From Liopterus haemorrhoidalis (taxonomy: Eukaryota > Arthropoda > Insecta > Coleoptera > Dytiscidae), in NCBI GenBank assembly GCA_963971575.1, contig OZ020622.1, positions 13,244,279 through 13,308,278 on the forward strand: a stretch of DNA of 64,000 nucleotides. Direction: 5' to 3'. The notes under the pieces are model-generated. The model saw nothing but the letters and a program-made list of their open reading frames with translations. It did not search any database and was not told the origin of the DNA. Each line of letters opens with the position of its first letter. Position 1 is the stretch's first letter. Shown piece after piece: positions 10,655 to 22,121 of this stretch. Made by a program: the position numbers and the translations under genes.

Positions 10655-12227
10655 CAGTGGTTCCCAAACTTATTTCGTCGCGGAACCCCAATGCGCTGTT
10701 CAAAAAATTACGGAACCCTTTTATTGGATTTTTTTTTTATAAAAGTTTAAATACAAAAAAAAATACATTACATTACTGAAAACTTTTTCCTTTTATAAAT
10801 ACGATAGAAAAGTAAGAGTTTATAAATTAGTAGTCATTTTCATTGTCTTTCTAAAGACTACAACATTAAAATTTAAAAAAAAAATCATGAATTCATATTT
10901 TTCATATAAAAAGAATTCATTCTTTTGCTTTTTCAATTCTAATATCCTTTCAAAATGTGGTAAAATATTGGATAATCAAATTCGATAACTGGTGCAGCAT
11001 TTAGTTTGCTGCGATATTTCGATTTTGTCCAGATTCACACATATACGTAGTTGCAAACGGTAAATGTACTAATGTGGAGTAATGAACCAGGAGAGTATAT
11101 TACAGAACACAATACATATATTAAGAACGGACACTGGCAGCAAAAAAAAATAGTACGTTCCCTCTAGGAATGTACCAATGAACTAAATAACAACAACCGC
11201 CAAATTTAAATTTTACTATCTGATTTACGTTCATAATTACCATTATTATTGTATTAAATATATTTTATTATTTATATTATCAAAAGTTTTACAATTAACA
11301 AAGAAATACATGTATATTTAATAATACATATACATTAATATAACATATAAATAAGGAATTTAAATAAATAAATCTAAATAAAAGGTGTAAGCTATTTATT
11401 TTTGAAACACAAAATTATACACAACATTAAATATTATTTTAAACACAACATTATAATTACTAATTACAAAAACTGTATTAATAAAATTGGCGTCTATACC
11501 TGTTTTTTTATTTTTTCGGCCTCATATTTGGTTTCTACACATTTCAAATCATTATAAGACAGTATCCGCATAAAATCAATTTTTGTCCGTCTTCCCGAGG
11601 TGTACAATGTATGTATCAAATACAGTATAAGATGACCAAAATTGGAAATAAAACTCTATTATTTGAACCACGTATTTGAAAATTAACAAGCTTAAACGCG
11701 TATTACTTCAACACCAACTGTCATGGGTTTGACAGCTAATGGCGCCTGATCTACAGCTAGAAAACGAAGTTTCTGACCGTTTGAAGTCGGGTGTATTCGT
11801 AATTTATTTTTCAATCTTCTGCCATCTACCAATGTACCAGAAAACTAAAACTCGAGCCAAGGTCATTACATGCCAGTGGCACCCGGGTGACATAAACATA
11901 TTTCTTTACCTAGTTACACCAATAACAATATAAATTATTAGCGCCAACTAATACATAATATATAAGATATTACAGTAACAAAAACCAAATAGCCCTTTTT
12001 GATAAATGAGGATATTGGTCATATATATCAAAACAGAAAATTGTTTTTTCCGTGTATCTGTAATACATTTATTTTTCTTGAATAAATTTTTAACTAAATC
12101 TTAAATCCTTTTTTTTTAATATCCATTTTTATGAAACAAGAGTGATATAAATAAGACCATGTCACGCGGAACCCCTGAATTTTATCGCGGAACCCTGGGG
12201 TTCCGTGGAACACTTTGGGAAACACTG
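10655..12227. mobile_element. hAT element of 1.57 kb without an open transposase
   Basis: The ends are CAGTGGTTCCCAAACT and TTTGGGAAACACTG, with a perfect 8-bp target duplication CTCTACAG (10647-10654 and 12228-12235). The subterminal parts also mirror each other (CGCGGAACCCC near the left, GCGGAACCCTGGGG near the right). The interior has no transposase I can recognise, so this is a non-autonomous or heavily decayed copy. The TIR type resembles widespread animal hAT elements. Confidence 0.92.
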
Positions 12228-12235
12228 CTCTACAG

Positions 12236-13098
12236 TGTAGTATCACCGTAATATCTATATACCAATTCTTATGTTTTCTAATTACAGACAGTCGTAAAAA
12301 AGTAATGTTGAAACTCATACATAAAGTGTTTTTTTTTACTCTTGGTATTGCTACATTCTCCTACGACTCGTGCGATCAAACCTCTCATTTGTGAAAAACA
12401 GTAATGCTTTATGCACTTGTTGCATAAATAACTATTGTTGAATACAGTTTAAATAGTACATTATTATAAATTAATATCGTGATATACCTTCTTTTGAAAG
12501 GATTGGAGAGTAAAATTTCTCATAAAAATGCATGACGGGTTTAACCATATCACATGGTTTATTTCCAGAAAAATAGACAATGACAATCACTTGGCTTTAA
12601 AAACAAGCGTAGTGCATCTAAATGCAACATGGAGCCTAAAGCCAATATACAGATTGCTTACTAATCCCAATAATGGTTTCTGCATATTGAAACTTCGTTT
12701 ACAATCAAGTCCATGATGAAAAATCTGTAAGAGCATCTACATTTCATAGTTGAGTGGTTCACCACAGATATAAACCCTCGCTTTCTCTATTATGAATATT
12801 TATTTCGGAGTCAGTGAAAATTTTACCGTCATGTTATGATAGCTAGAATATAACATCTTTCGTATTTTCCTCTATGCATATTTTATGAAGGTTCTTTTAA
12901 ATATTTTCATAGAAATTTATAACTGTTGTTGATGTATTTAAATTGCAATGAAGAATGTTTTCATTCTAAATACCTTTCATTGAAATGAACAATTTTAATC
13001 TTGATTCAAATTTTTTTTTGTCGAGAGTCTGACATATTGTTCGAGTCCCTCCAGTTGGGTCCTTCGGAGGATTGGAGAGAGACCGTGTGTGATGAATA
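12236..13098. other. Mostly featureless stretch before the nested hAT/mariner pair
   Basis: A 62-codon frame at 12528-12716 follows a TTTATTTCCAG word that could be an acceptor, but the translation resembles nothing I know. At 13020-13100 the GC rises (CCTCCAGTTGGGTCCTTCGG), with no assignment. Confidence 0.3.
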
Positions 13099-13158
13099 CT
13101 CTAAGCCAGGGGTGTCCAAACTACGGCCCTCGGGACAAATCCGGCCCGCAAGAAGATA

Positions 13159-14463
13159 CAAGGTGTCTCAAAAGAAATTTTATATTTATTTAGCCTACTG
13201 CGTGAACGCAACGTATCCGAGGGGCGCGGGGGTTATGTCAATCGGTAGCGGGCTCTTTGGAATTTTGTCGCTATGGAGCGTTTCTCGGGAGCAGACCGCT
13301 ATGCGTGCGAGAGTTTTACAAAAACGGTGATTCGGCGACTGTAGCGCGTAGAAAATTCTGCAGTATTCGAGGTTTTCGCCACTTAAATGATGTGCCAAGC
13401 ATTCCTCTCATTCGACATTGGGTTAAAAAGTTTGAAGAGACTGGTACAACGCTGGATAAATCAAAATCCGGGCGACCTAGGTCATCAAGAACGGTAGAAA
13501 ACGTGGAGAATGTTAATCAGTCTGTTCGTGACGACCCGAACCTTTCAATTCGGAAGCGCGCAAGTGCTTTAAATGTGCATAGATCATCATTACATCGCAT
13601 TATGCACAAAGACCTAAAGCTGCACCCCTACAAAATTCAATTGGTGCAAGAATTAAAGCCCCAAGATGCCAGTCAGAGGCTTAATTTCGTAAATCAGGTG
13701 ATTGAGCGATTTTCAACGTTTACCAACATTTTGTTTTCGGATGAAGCTCATTTTCATCTTAATGGCCACGTAAATAAGCAGAACTGCCGCTACTGGAGTG
13801 CAACGAATCCGAAACGCAAACATCAAAAACCCCTACATTCGCCTAAAGTGACCGTATGGGCTGCGATGTCGGCGCGAGGAATTATCGGCCCTTACTTTTT
13901 TGAAGACGAAAGGGGGCGTGCAGTTACAGTGAATTCAGAGCGTTATGTGGAGATGTTAGACAACTTCTTGGTACCTGAACTGCAAAACTTTCCTGGCTAT
14001 AACCAAAGAACATGGTTCCAACAGGACGGAGCAACTTCACACACGTCCAATATGTCTCTGCCACGTGTTCGTGAAATTTTCTCAGGCAAATTGATCTCCC
14101 GGAGAGGTGACATAAATTGGCCTCCACGCAGTCCAGATTTAACCCCTATGGACTTTTTTCTATGGGGTTATCTTAAATCTAAAGTTTACGCCAATAAACC
14201 GACTTCACTGGCGCAGTTGAAAGAAAATATCCGTCACGAAATGGCAGCCATCCCTGAGTCCACCTGCCAAGACGTCATAAGTAATTTTACTGTTCGATTA
14301 AATGAGTGCCGAGAACGCGAGGGTCTACATTTAGACGATATTATTTTTAAGAAATAAATCCCCAAAAAGTGTATTTTAATAATTAATAAACATTGTTTCT
14401 ATATACGGCTTACTTTTTTTTTAATCGATCCACTAAATATAAAATTTCTTTTGAGACACCTTG
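13159..14463 (+). mobile_element. Nearly intact D,D41D mariner-like element (rosa-type spacing)
   Basis: Perfect terminal inverted repeats of about 30 bp begin CAAGGTGTCTCAAAAGAAAT, with TA at 13157-13158 and 14464-14465. The element is 1,305 bp, so terminal repeats, transposase and spacing are all preserved. It sits inside the hAT MITE 13107-14718 and so is the younger insertion. A deletion derivative of a related D,D41D family lies at 40031-40594. Confidence 0.95.
13273..14357 (+). pseudogene. D,D41D transposase, one apparent N-terminal frameshift
   Basis: The likely start is the ATG at 13273 (protein beginning MERFSGADRYA). Its frame shifts by one base near 13300 into the long open frame that continues to the TAA at 14355-14357. 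Motifs in order: helix-turn-helix regions (NGDSATVARRKFC, later SIRKRASALNVHRSSLHRIM), first Asp in LFSDEAHFHLNG, second in WFQQDGATSHTS, third in SPDLTPMDFFLWG. Counting between the second and third Asp gives 41 residues, the spacing described for rosa-type elements. The product would bind the TIRs and cut at TA. Apart from the frameshift the frame is intact, so it may have been active recently. Confidence 0.88.
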
Positions 14464-14737
14464 TATAATCCGGTCCGTGGACATTTTTTAAAAAGTTTAC
14501 TTACGTATAAACCGCATTTAAAATCGAAATAAAACATAATTATAATTGACTAATGTCCGAATCATAAATTATTATTTTTATTAATAATATCAACATTATT
14601 ATTAATCTTACTGTTAAAATCAAGCGCCACAAGTCCAGCTGAATTCAAGTTGTCCGGCCCGCCATTTATTTAAGAAATTTTTATGTGGCCCGCTTTTGAA
14701 AAAGTTTGGAGATCCCTGCTCTAAGCCATAGTTCCAC

Positions 14738-15993
14738 ATTTTTTTTTTTTTTTTTTGAAACAGACTGTTTTATTGCTTTACAAAATATTCGCCTTTAAGA
14801 ATTATATACTTTTGCATGCGTTCAAACCAATTCTCGAAACATTTTTTCCACTCTGAAGTTGGTATCTCAAAAACATGGTTTTCGAAGGCTTCAACAGCTT
14901 TTTGAGGTGATGAAAATCGCTGTCCATGCATTTTTTGTTTGACATTGGGGAACAAAAAAAAAGTCGTTAGGGAATAAATCAGGTGAATACGGGCAATGAG
15001 ACATTAATTCGATTTTTTTCTCCTTCAAATATTCAATTGTTTGACGTGCTGTGTGGGAGCTTGCATTGTCATGATGAAGAATGATGCGACGGTTTTGGTT
15101 GTTTTTCCTGATTTTGTCGATGATTTCTGGCAAATAGATTGTTGTATACCATTCAGCAATAACTGTTCTCCGATCCTCTAAAGGAATGGTTGCGACATGT
15201 CAAGTACAACCTAAGAAACAAACGATCATTTTCTTGGAACTGTTTTGTGAACGAACAACTTTTGTGGGTTTCGGTTCATCTTGGAAGACCCAAATAGTGG
15301 ATTGTTGATTAGTTTCCGGTTCATATGAATAAATCAAAGTTTCGTCACCTGTAACGATGTTGTATACGGATTTTGCAGTGCCTAGGTTGAATTTTTTCAG
15401 CATTCCCTTACACCAATCAACACAAACCTTTTTTTGAGCTTCGGTCAAATTATGCGGAATCCATCGGGAACAAATCTTTTTCACAGCTAAATTTTCATGC
15501 AAAATCGAATGTATTGCAGTCTGCGATATGCCAAAGGATGCCTCTATCTCACGGTAAGTCACATGCCGATCTTCTTCAATCATTTTGCGCACAGCATCGA
15601 TATTTTTTTGAATCACAACCGATTTTGGTCGACCTTCACTAGATTCATCACTGACGGACGCACGACCACTACGAAATTCTACAAACCAATTGTAAACAGT
15701 CTTTTCTGATGGCGCTTCATTACCAAAAGTTGAACGAAGCGAATCTATGCATTGTTGTTGAGTTAGGCCTTTACTAAAATCGTAAAAAACCATCCAACGA
15801 AAACCTTCACGAGTAATATCCATTTTTTCACAAACTAAGTTTTTTTAACGCTCAATGTCAACAAACTACTCGGTCAATTTATAAGCTGCCACTGATTTCA
15901 CAATAACAAATATCAAATTTTACGAAAATAGTAATGACACATTTCAATATTGCCATCTAGTAGTCGTTTGTAAAAACATAAAAGGTACCCTCG
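14738..15993 (-). mobile_element. Mariner family 1, near-complete minus-strand copy
   Basis: The 5' terminus at 15993 is present (CGAGGGTACCTTTTATG on the minus strand). The 3' terminus is missing: just past the transposase stop there is an 18-base poly(T) run at 14739-14756 (poly(A) on the coding strand) and then unrelated sequence. It sits about 12 bp past the TSD of the hAT MITE at 13107-14718 and abuts a SINE at 15995. Confidence 0.88.
14770..15823 (-). pseudogene. Mariner transposase with one stop and one frameshift
   Basis: The frame opens at the ATG at 15823 with MDITREGFRWMVFYDF and runs 207 residues to a TGA (15200-15202) where other copies have GGA (Gly). It reads on through HHDNASSHTARQT with the second Asp to SPDLFPNDFFF with the third Asp. 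A shift in the poly-T run near 14950-14960 then moves the frame, and the C-terminus (SEWKKCFENWFERMQKY) ends at 14770. Helix-turn-helix (FGISQTAIHSILHE) and the first Asp (VTGDETLIYSYE) are intact. With only two visible lesions this is the best-preserved family 1 transposase in the window. Confidence 0.9.
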
Positions 15994-15994
15994 A

Positions 15995-16125
15995 ATATGC
16001 CGAGCGGTGTAGTGCTTTGCGTTGCTAAGGTCTCGGGTTTGAACCCCGATCGGGCATGGAATTTTTCAAAAATAAGAATTGTCCTGGCTAATTGCCGAAG
16101 CAGCAAAGACCATAAAAATTAAAAA
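15995..16125 (+). mobile_element. tRNA-derived SINE, copy 2
   Basis: The head is GCCGAGCGGTGTAGTG followed by CTTTGCGTTGCTAAGG and B box GGTCTCGGGTTTGAACCCC; the body has TTGTCCTGGCTAATTGCC and ends GACCATAAAAATT with an A-rich tail. It directly follows the 5' end of the mariner at 15993. Confidence 0.82.
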
Positions 16126-16442
16126 AAAAAAACTCGTATATTATAAAACAATTTAAATATATAGTTTAATTTGTAGATCCTCCAACATGTTTGCAGTTAT
16201 AGCAATGTCCTCTGCAAACTTTAAGAGGCTTAAAAATGCACCAGCAACTTTAAGGTATTTGTCATGTCAATCTAGCTTTTTAAAAAATACATGTTTAAAC
16301 GGCTAGGTTGCCTGATTGATGAAAATATACGTAGAACTGTGTAGAAGAAGTAAAAATATAAATCCCAATTTGTTATATTTATGCAACTTTCTGTCCAACA
16401 TTTTGTAACATTGTATATACTAATATCTGTCTTTTTTTTCAG

Positions 16443-16502
16443 AAATAAAAATGTACGGTGGAGCTGGCCATGCAAATGATAACCATGTTAGCATAATAGG
16501 AG
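16443..16502 (+). CDS. First coding exon of a candidate small tail-anchored protein gene
   Basis: An acceptor (CTGTCTTTTTTTTCAG ending at 16442) precedes eight bases and an ATG at 16451. The donor at 16503 is GTAAGT. The exon encodes MYGGAGHANDNHVSIIGG and ends after the first base of a Gly codon. It joins in frame to 25072-25196. The full product is 58 residues: a Gly/Asn/His-containing N-terminus, a charged middle (AARGQSSRKDGG) and a hydrophobic end. The frame is also open 5' of the ATG to the acceptor, so this could be an internal exon of a longer gene. I do not recognise the family. Confidence 0.6.
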
Positions 16503-16934
16503 GTAAGTTGAACAGTAGGGAATTTATCAATTTATATACAAAGAGTACAAAATCACTGGACTCGGTTTACTTTGCTTTTTATTCACCCTGTTCCCTTGGG
16601 TTATATCAAATCATAAAATAGCTGAAAATATTCTACAGTCCCGTACGAAAAAGTTATGTAAAATGTATTCCTGTTTTATGAATTTTGTTGTAGAATATCA
16701 GTGAACTAAAGTTGGTTTATTATTTTGTTTCAAACTGGACGTAAAAATATATATTTTAATAGTATACGATACAAAACTTTATTTCAGATCAAGAATTTCA
16801 ATTTTAAATAAAATTGCAAAACTGTCATTCTGTTTGAGTCACTAAAGATATCTTTAATTTCCGCCAGAGCGCCTCAAAGTCTATGTGTAAGCAAATAGCA
16901 GCTATTTTCAAAAATAACTTTAACTTTTTAAATT

Positions 16935-17035
16935 CCTTTCTAGTTTTCATTTCTGTCTGTCTCTCTGTTCGGTAGAAATTGTGACCTGGAAATAAGAAAT
17001 TTGGCATGCTTCAAAACTAACAGTGATCTATACGT
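16935..17035 (+). mobile_element. Family A internal fragment
   Basis: Contains TTCTGTCTGTCTCTCTGTTCGG, then a shortened match to the body next to the TCTG tract (AGAAATTTGGCATGCTTC). No ends are present. Confidence 0.55.
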
Positions 17036-17036
17036 A

Positions 17037-17450
17037 GACATGTGATGGCGGTTTCCGCCCTGTGGTTAATCCTGCAGGAAAAAGCCCATGGTTTAACCTA
17101 AATTTTTTGTGTATTGGTCCATTCATGCTGCCATTTGGCTAACACCAAATGTTTCAGATGGCTCTTTGCGTCATCTGTAAATATGAAACTCACATCAACC
17201 ATAAGTCTATGAGAGGCGGCTTTTGCAGCTACGTCAGGTGCTTCATTAACTTAAATACCAACAGTCCCGGTATCCAAAACGGTGCAATACACGATGCAAT
17301 TTCTTGATTTGTATCTCGTACGATTTGTCGTACGATAATTATTGCATTGAGAATTTTGTTCAGAATTATCGGATGTAAAATTATTGTAGTGTACCATCCA
17401 ATATTTATTGCTTTGAATCTGTACCAATTGATGCGCACTACGTTTATTTT
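17037..17450 (-). pseudogene. LINE RNase H relic
   Basis: On the minus strand IASCIAPFWIPGLLVF corresponds to the FxWIPGHxGI block of LINE RNase H. After a frameshift NEAPDVAAKAASHRLMV gives the NExADxAAKxA block, followed by a conserved-looking extension (SHLKHLVLAKWQHEWTN). Upstream and downstream LINE parts are missing. This is a different LINE lineage from 8077-9620. Confidence 0.65.
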
Positions 17451-18104
17451 TGTAAGTTGACAGAATTAAAATACGTGTACTTAACCTAGAGTGGACAGAT
17501 AGTTTACCAATTTTTTAAGACTGATAATATTAATCTTTGTCCCGAATCAGTAAATCTCCTGGATTCGCAAAGCCGTACCGTTTTCTGTTCTAATTTATTA
17601 CATTTGAAATTGAAGGGAATTATTATTTTATTTATTTTTTGTTATTATCATTTCTGTAAAACTACGATTTCTGTTTATCAAAAAATATTATTGTTGTCAT
17701 TATTATCGTTATAAAATAATTTAAGGAAAATAAAAACATATTATATTAATAAAGATTTCGTTGAATTTGTTTTATGCATAACACCCAACTTGAATAAATA
17801 AATGAGAAGTATAGAAATTGTAATCAAGAGTAGTTTGTGGACAAGAAATGTTTAAAAAAAATCTACAAACTTATTCAAAAAAAAATAAATAAAATAATTC
17901 CCCCGGTACTTTTTCCCCGGATTGGAATGTTTAATGGTCACCTTAGATAAGTCACTAGTTAAGTATGTTGGATAATAAGATGTTGAATAAATCCAAACGT
18001 ATATATAAAGGGCCTAATAATGTGAACAGCCAAATCCAATTTATTTTAAACAAAATAAGAAACAATATTGCTAAAGTTGATACTAAATAACCTCGAAAAA
18101 TGTT

Positions 18105-18360
18105 TGACAGATGAACAGTTGTTCGCTACGGTCACATGAATATGCGCATCCTATGCTGCGCTATTATTGGTTCATTCTGTCCAATATTTTATGTCGAGAC
18201 AGTAAAAATTGGTTGGTTTTCAGTATCGTCCAAGATCTGTATGAAAATCCTGTGTACTATAAATCGTACGAGATTCAAAACGAGAAATCGCATCGTGTAC
18301 TACAGGCCTTACATTCTGAACACTCATTCGCTTCAAATTCCAATTTTAATTATTGTATAT
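18105..18360 (+). pseudogene. LINE relic related to the 17.0-17.4 kb fragment, opposite strand
   Basis: Around 18268-18310 the plus strand encodes VRDSKREIASC, aligned with VRDTNQEIASC of the fragment at 17037-17450 on the other strand. The rest is too decayed to assign with confidence. The long overlapping open frames here are probably accidental. Confidence 0.4.
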
Positions 18361-18424
18361 TAACAGATACACATTATTATGTTATTTTTATTTTATTTCT
18401 AATCTACAGTTTTTTGTTTTCCTT

Positions 18425-18470
18425 TTGTTTCTTGGCTTTAGCAGCTTTGGCTATTAGCTAGATAATAAAG
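18425..18470 (-). mobile_element. SINE tail fragment
   Basis: GGCTTTAGCAGCTTTGGC followed by TATTAGCTAG matches, with some changes, the tail of the tRNA-derived SINE in reverse orientation. The head is missing. Confidence 0.5.
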
Positions 18471-18478
18471 GAAGATAT

Positions 18479-18735
18479 TAAGGGATTTTAAAATTACGAT
18501 TATAATTTGATATTTTCTGATTTAACATAGTTATGAATAATTTCATAAATATCGAGTTAGTAGCAAGAAGCGTCTGAACATTGGTAGGTAAGGATATTTT
18601 TTGAATAACAAAATTTTGTATTAACAAGTTTCGGTTACGAAAATGAATTGGGCAATCAAATAATAAGTGGTTCAAATCGCTGACAGACAAGCTATCACAC
18701 GGACAGAAAGGAGAAGTTACTATAGGTTTGTTCCA
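18479..18735 (-). pseudogene. LINE ORF2 C-terminal fragment
   Basis: On the minus strand KPIVTSPFCPCDSLSVSDLN, then HLLFDCPIHFRNRNLLIQNF. This aligns with SPYCPCDNETIGTLDHIFFH of the LINE at 8077-9620, including the Cys/His spacing. About 80 C-terminal codons are open. It is the same family or a close one, 5'-truncated. Confidence 0.8.
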
Positions 18736-18924
18736 ACAGAAAATTCACAGCAGTTCAGAACATGAACCAGAACTGCTTAGAATCCATGTGCGAATGTATA
18801 GCTCTAGAATCATCTTAACTAGTGTTGGAACGAATTAGAACTTGAGAATTTGGTTTGATTAACCTAAGCTATACAATCACGAAAACAAAAACTGTTAAAA
18901 AACATTGTGCCTTGTATTTTTGAA

Positions 18925-19400
18925 CTGAAGAAATGGAACTAAAGGAAGGATTGGATTACATTTGGATTTTCTTCGTTGTTTGGTCATTTTAGTATGTTGT
19001 TAGACTTGTTGCTCAAGTAATATGGAATTCGAACTATTATTCTCTCCAAACTACTTTTGGTAATATCAAACCTATCTGCTACATTTCGAAAACTTGCAGT
19101 CTGATGGCCAATATACCAGAGAAATATAAAAAGTTGATCCTGAGCACTAATTTTACCATTTTTGCCAGAATGGTACTTATAGTATGCACATGCTTCAAAA
19201 ATTGCTGCTACTGGTTCAATAACATTTCTACTAACTCGAAAATGTTACAAAAAAAGCTGATCACTATATTGTGGTACTATAATCCGTAGGTTTTTCATTG
19301 TTTTGTCTTATTTCAACAATAACATCATTCAAAAATTCTCCTCATTATCACTTTCGCTTGAAAATCCTGACAAATCAGAAAAATCACTGTTTTCTTCCAT
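18925..19400 (-). pseudogene. PIF/Harbinger (HARBI1-like) transposase relic
   Basis: The minus strand opens with an acidic N-terminus (MEENSDFSDLSGFSSESDNE from 19398). After frame changes it carries ISAQDQLFIFLWYIGHQTAS and FRNVADRFDITKSSLERIIV, the helix-turn-helix block of HARBI1-like proteins, then IPYYLSNKSNNILK with TGA where Trp is usual. The catalytic DDE core is not visible downstream. The family's partner Myb-like protein is not seen here. Confidence 0.75.
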
Positions 19401-19734
19401 TACTACTACTAATTTAATCAAACAAAGAAAAACAAATAAGTGAGGTTATATAACACGTTAAATTTATTCAGAATTAAAAATTCTTGTAAAATCCTGGAAC
19501 TTTAAGAACGATTCAGAATCATTTCAGAACATAATTCACTCGTTCTTGGAACTTGCAATATAAGTTCTGAATTTTTAAACGCATACTCAGAAGGAGGAGT
19601 TATATAAGATCATAATATTTTCCCTTGTACTGCAGAGAATGTATTCTTGTTACCATTGGTTGTATATGGAAGACTGGAAAATTGACAAAATCTCATTACA
19701 ATTTAGACGAATATTTAACAGGGAGCCATTTACA

Positions 19735-19905
19735 GCTTTTTGGCTAGAAGATCTACTGCGATGTTGAGCTCATAATCTGAATGGCCTTTAATCCAGCAAT
19801 TTTTTCTAATTTTACCGCTGATCACAAGATCGTTAAGACATTTAATTACATCATAAATTAGCGAATAGTTCTTTTTCTCAAATCCAGGGCCAGTCAATTT
19901 TTGGA
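19735..19905 (-). pseudogene. LINE RNase H C-terminal fragment
   Basis: On the minus strand KKNYSLIYDVIKCLNDLVIS, then KIRKNCWIKGHSDYELNIAV and DLLAKK. The WIKGHSD and N-xxVDxLAK blocks mark the end of an RNase H fold. No ends or poly(A) tract are visible. Sequence from 19905 to 20590 contains nothing I can name. Confidence 0.65.
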
Positions 19906-20594
19906 CGGAGCTTTTACAGCCACAAAAAATTAAAATGTATTATGAAAGTTATTCTTTAAGTAGGTATTCTAAACTCAACTTTAATGCCACCATTTTCGCT
20001 CATCTACAGTTAATATTAGTTATTTTTTCTAGTTTATTTGTTACAGAAGTATAGATATTTGGTTTATATTAAATGTAAGATATTAAATTAAATAAACTGC
20101 GTTCATTTTGTCGGGGGGTATTATTACAAACAGTGTAAAGATTAAGAATCATAAGATGTATAACAATATCTGTTGGAGATATTTATTAAATAATATTTGG
20201 GGGAAAATGATTTTGTTAAAATGGAGTATTAAGTGATTCGAAAGCTGTATATAATGATTGGTGTGGCCTAGTTGGAGGCAGGAAGCTTATGGGTTCTTAT
20301 TGAAGATCAGTGTGTTCGGGAGCTAGATGAAGATGCCCTATTCAGGCTCTACATTTGACAGGTTTTACTGTGGAAAGCCTGGGATAATTCCACTCTAAAG
20401 ATTCCCATTGTCTGCATGTCTAACTGCAGATATAATCGAGGAACTCAAGACATTATGCTGTTTGAGAGAGGTCACAGATGTCATGGAATTATTACAAATA
20501 ATACAGTATGTCACAACAATTCTTTATACCAGTATTATAACCGGTTTTAAGTTCTAACTATATATAAATACATATATTACGAGTATTCATCATA

Positions 20595-21126
20595 TAGTCG
20601 GATTGCTGATAAGTGACTACAAGTTGCTACAAGTATCGATATTCAATACTAGATGCTTTCTCTGTCTATATCATTATAATTATTTGCATACCCATAGTAA
20701 CGTATAGTGACTCAAGTTGACAACTAACCTTCAAAATTATTTGAATAAAAAACAAAGCATTAGAAAGAAACAACATAATTCGTAGATATCTTTACTAATT
20801 AGAGCGCGAAAATAAATTTACAGCAGTACTCAAACAAACAAAATTATTAATTTTAAGGTAATAACTATAAATAAGGAAAAATTTATACTTATACGTAAAT
20901 TTTGGATTATAATTTGTTGTTTATTCCAGCAGATTTAAAATTAAAGTTTGTGAATTTAATAATTGGCCGCAAGCCATATTTTAATTAATATTTATTACCA
21001 GACACTGACAGTTAAAACAAATAACAAAAAAAAATTTTAAAATCGCTGAAAAATGGCAACTAGATTATTATATGAATGCACTACTTAATACATACATGTA
21101 ACAGTCACCTATCAGCAATCCGACTA
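20595..21126. mobile_element. MITE with TAGTCGGATTGCTGATA ends
   Basis: The left end TAGTCGGATTGCTGATAAGT and the reverse complement of the right end (TAGTCGGATTGCTGATAGGT) match over about 25 bp. TA flanks both sides, which suggests the Tc1/mariner group. The 532-bp interior is non-coding. Confidence 0.8.
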
Positions 21127-21804
21127 TAGTTGATATTTAATTTATTTAAAAACTAATACGCTTAAAAATCTGATAAGCAAAAAATTACCAAATGGTAGTT
21201 GTGGCGTAAATTATTTTTATAATTTCCATATCATTTGTGGTCCAGCAAACTGTTGTTCAAATAGTGGGTTTAGAGAAAGTTTTGCGAGAGTTTTGGAAAA
21301 TTTTTGCCAGTATTTGAACATGAAAACATCGAAAAATGTGCAAGAAATGTTTCTTTGCAAATATTCCGTTTCAGTGCAAAATTAGAAAAAAAAAATTTCT
21401 ATACTGAATTAAAGAGAAATAAATTCTCTATAATTTCGTTTTCGTAAGTTTTTTTGTGAAATAAATGGTTTCACGGCTAGAGCGCTGCAAAGTTGGTCAA
21501 GTTTTCAAATTCATGAAAAATGTTTTGGCTTCAATTAGCAAAAACATTATTATTACTTGAATTCTGCCAATTTCCCAAAATATACGATTGTTTTTAACTT
21601 TTTTTTTGCGTTAACTTACCTAATCCTGAGAGTACATTTTTTCGTTTCTACTAAAATATTGAAAAAGTAGGTTATTACCCGTCAACAATGACGGATTTTA
21701 ATATAAAAATTTCAATTGTTTGTATGTGTATTTGGTTTTATTTTTTAACGTATCTTAATTTCGTATCAGTAACCAAAAAATATACCACCATGTCAGGTAT
21801 TTAG

Positions 21805-21943
21805 CCAATCACGGGAGAGGGTTGTCACCTGTCAGCCAATCAAGAGATAGGGTGTCCCCAGTTATCCAATCACGAGAACCTTGGGAAAAATTGACGTCAC
21901 AATGTTACCGACACTACATACAGACACTTGCTAATTATATATT
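21805..21943. promoter_or_regulatory. CCAATCA triplet with a CRE-like palindrome, copy 1
   Basis: CCAATCA boxes lie at 21805, 21836 and 21866, spaced about 30 bp, followed by TGACGTCA at 21892-21899. The last box and the palindrome fall in a 78-bp block (21866-21943) that recurs nearly unchanged at 24952-25029. The motifs resemble CCAAT and CREB/ATF sites; promoter function is inference. Confidence 0.4.
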
Positions 21944-22121
21944 AACGATTATTTATTCATAAACTTTTTAAGATGAGGAAACAATTCATTTTTACTCAGT
22001 ACAGTACATTTATATTTTTAAAACTAAAAATAATTTGAGACGTTAATTTATGCCTACGAAACCCGATTAAAGAATATAAGAGTGTCTAGAGTTTCTTATT
22101 TATATCTACGAAACCCTAGAC

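Larger units (their letters stand above)
13107..14718. mobile_element. hAT MITE (CAGGGGTGTCC type) split by a mariner element
   Basis: The ends are CAGGGGTGTCCAAACTACGG and AGTTTGGAGATCCCTG, with the perfect 8-bp duplication CTCTAAGC at 13099-13106 and 14719-14726. Subterminal blocks are GGCCCTCGGGACAAATCCGG on the left and CCGGCCCGCC on the right. Removing the inserted element (13159-14463 plus one TA) leaves about 305 bp, a normal MITE length. Confidence 0.93.

Noticed and set aside
13195..13398. Minus-strand frame overlapping the D,D41D element
   Set aside because: It is antisense to the transposase start and to the element's 5' region, with no independent support.
18111..18461. 116-codon frame as a gene
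   Set aside because: Part aligns to a LINE relic on another strand and the end overlaps a SINE tail. No start context or splice sites support a gene.
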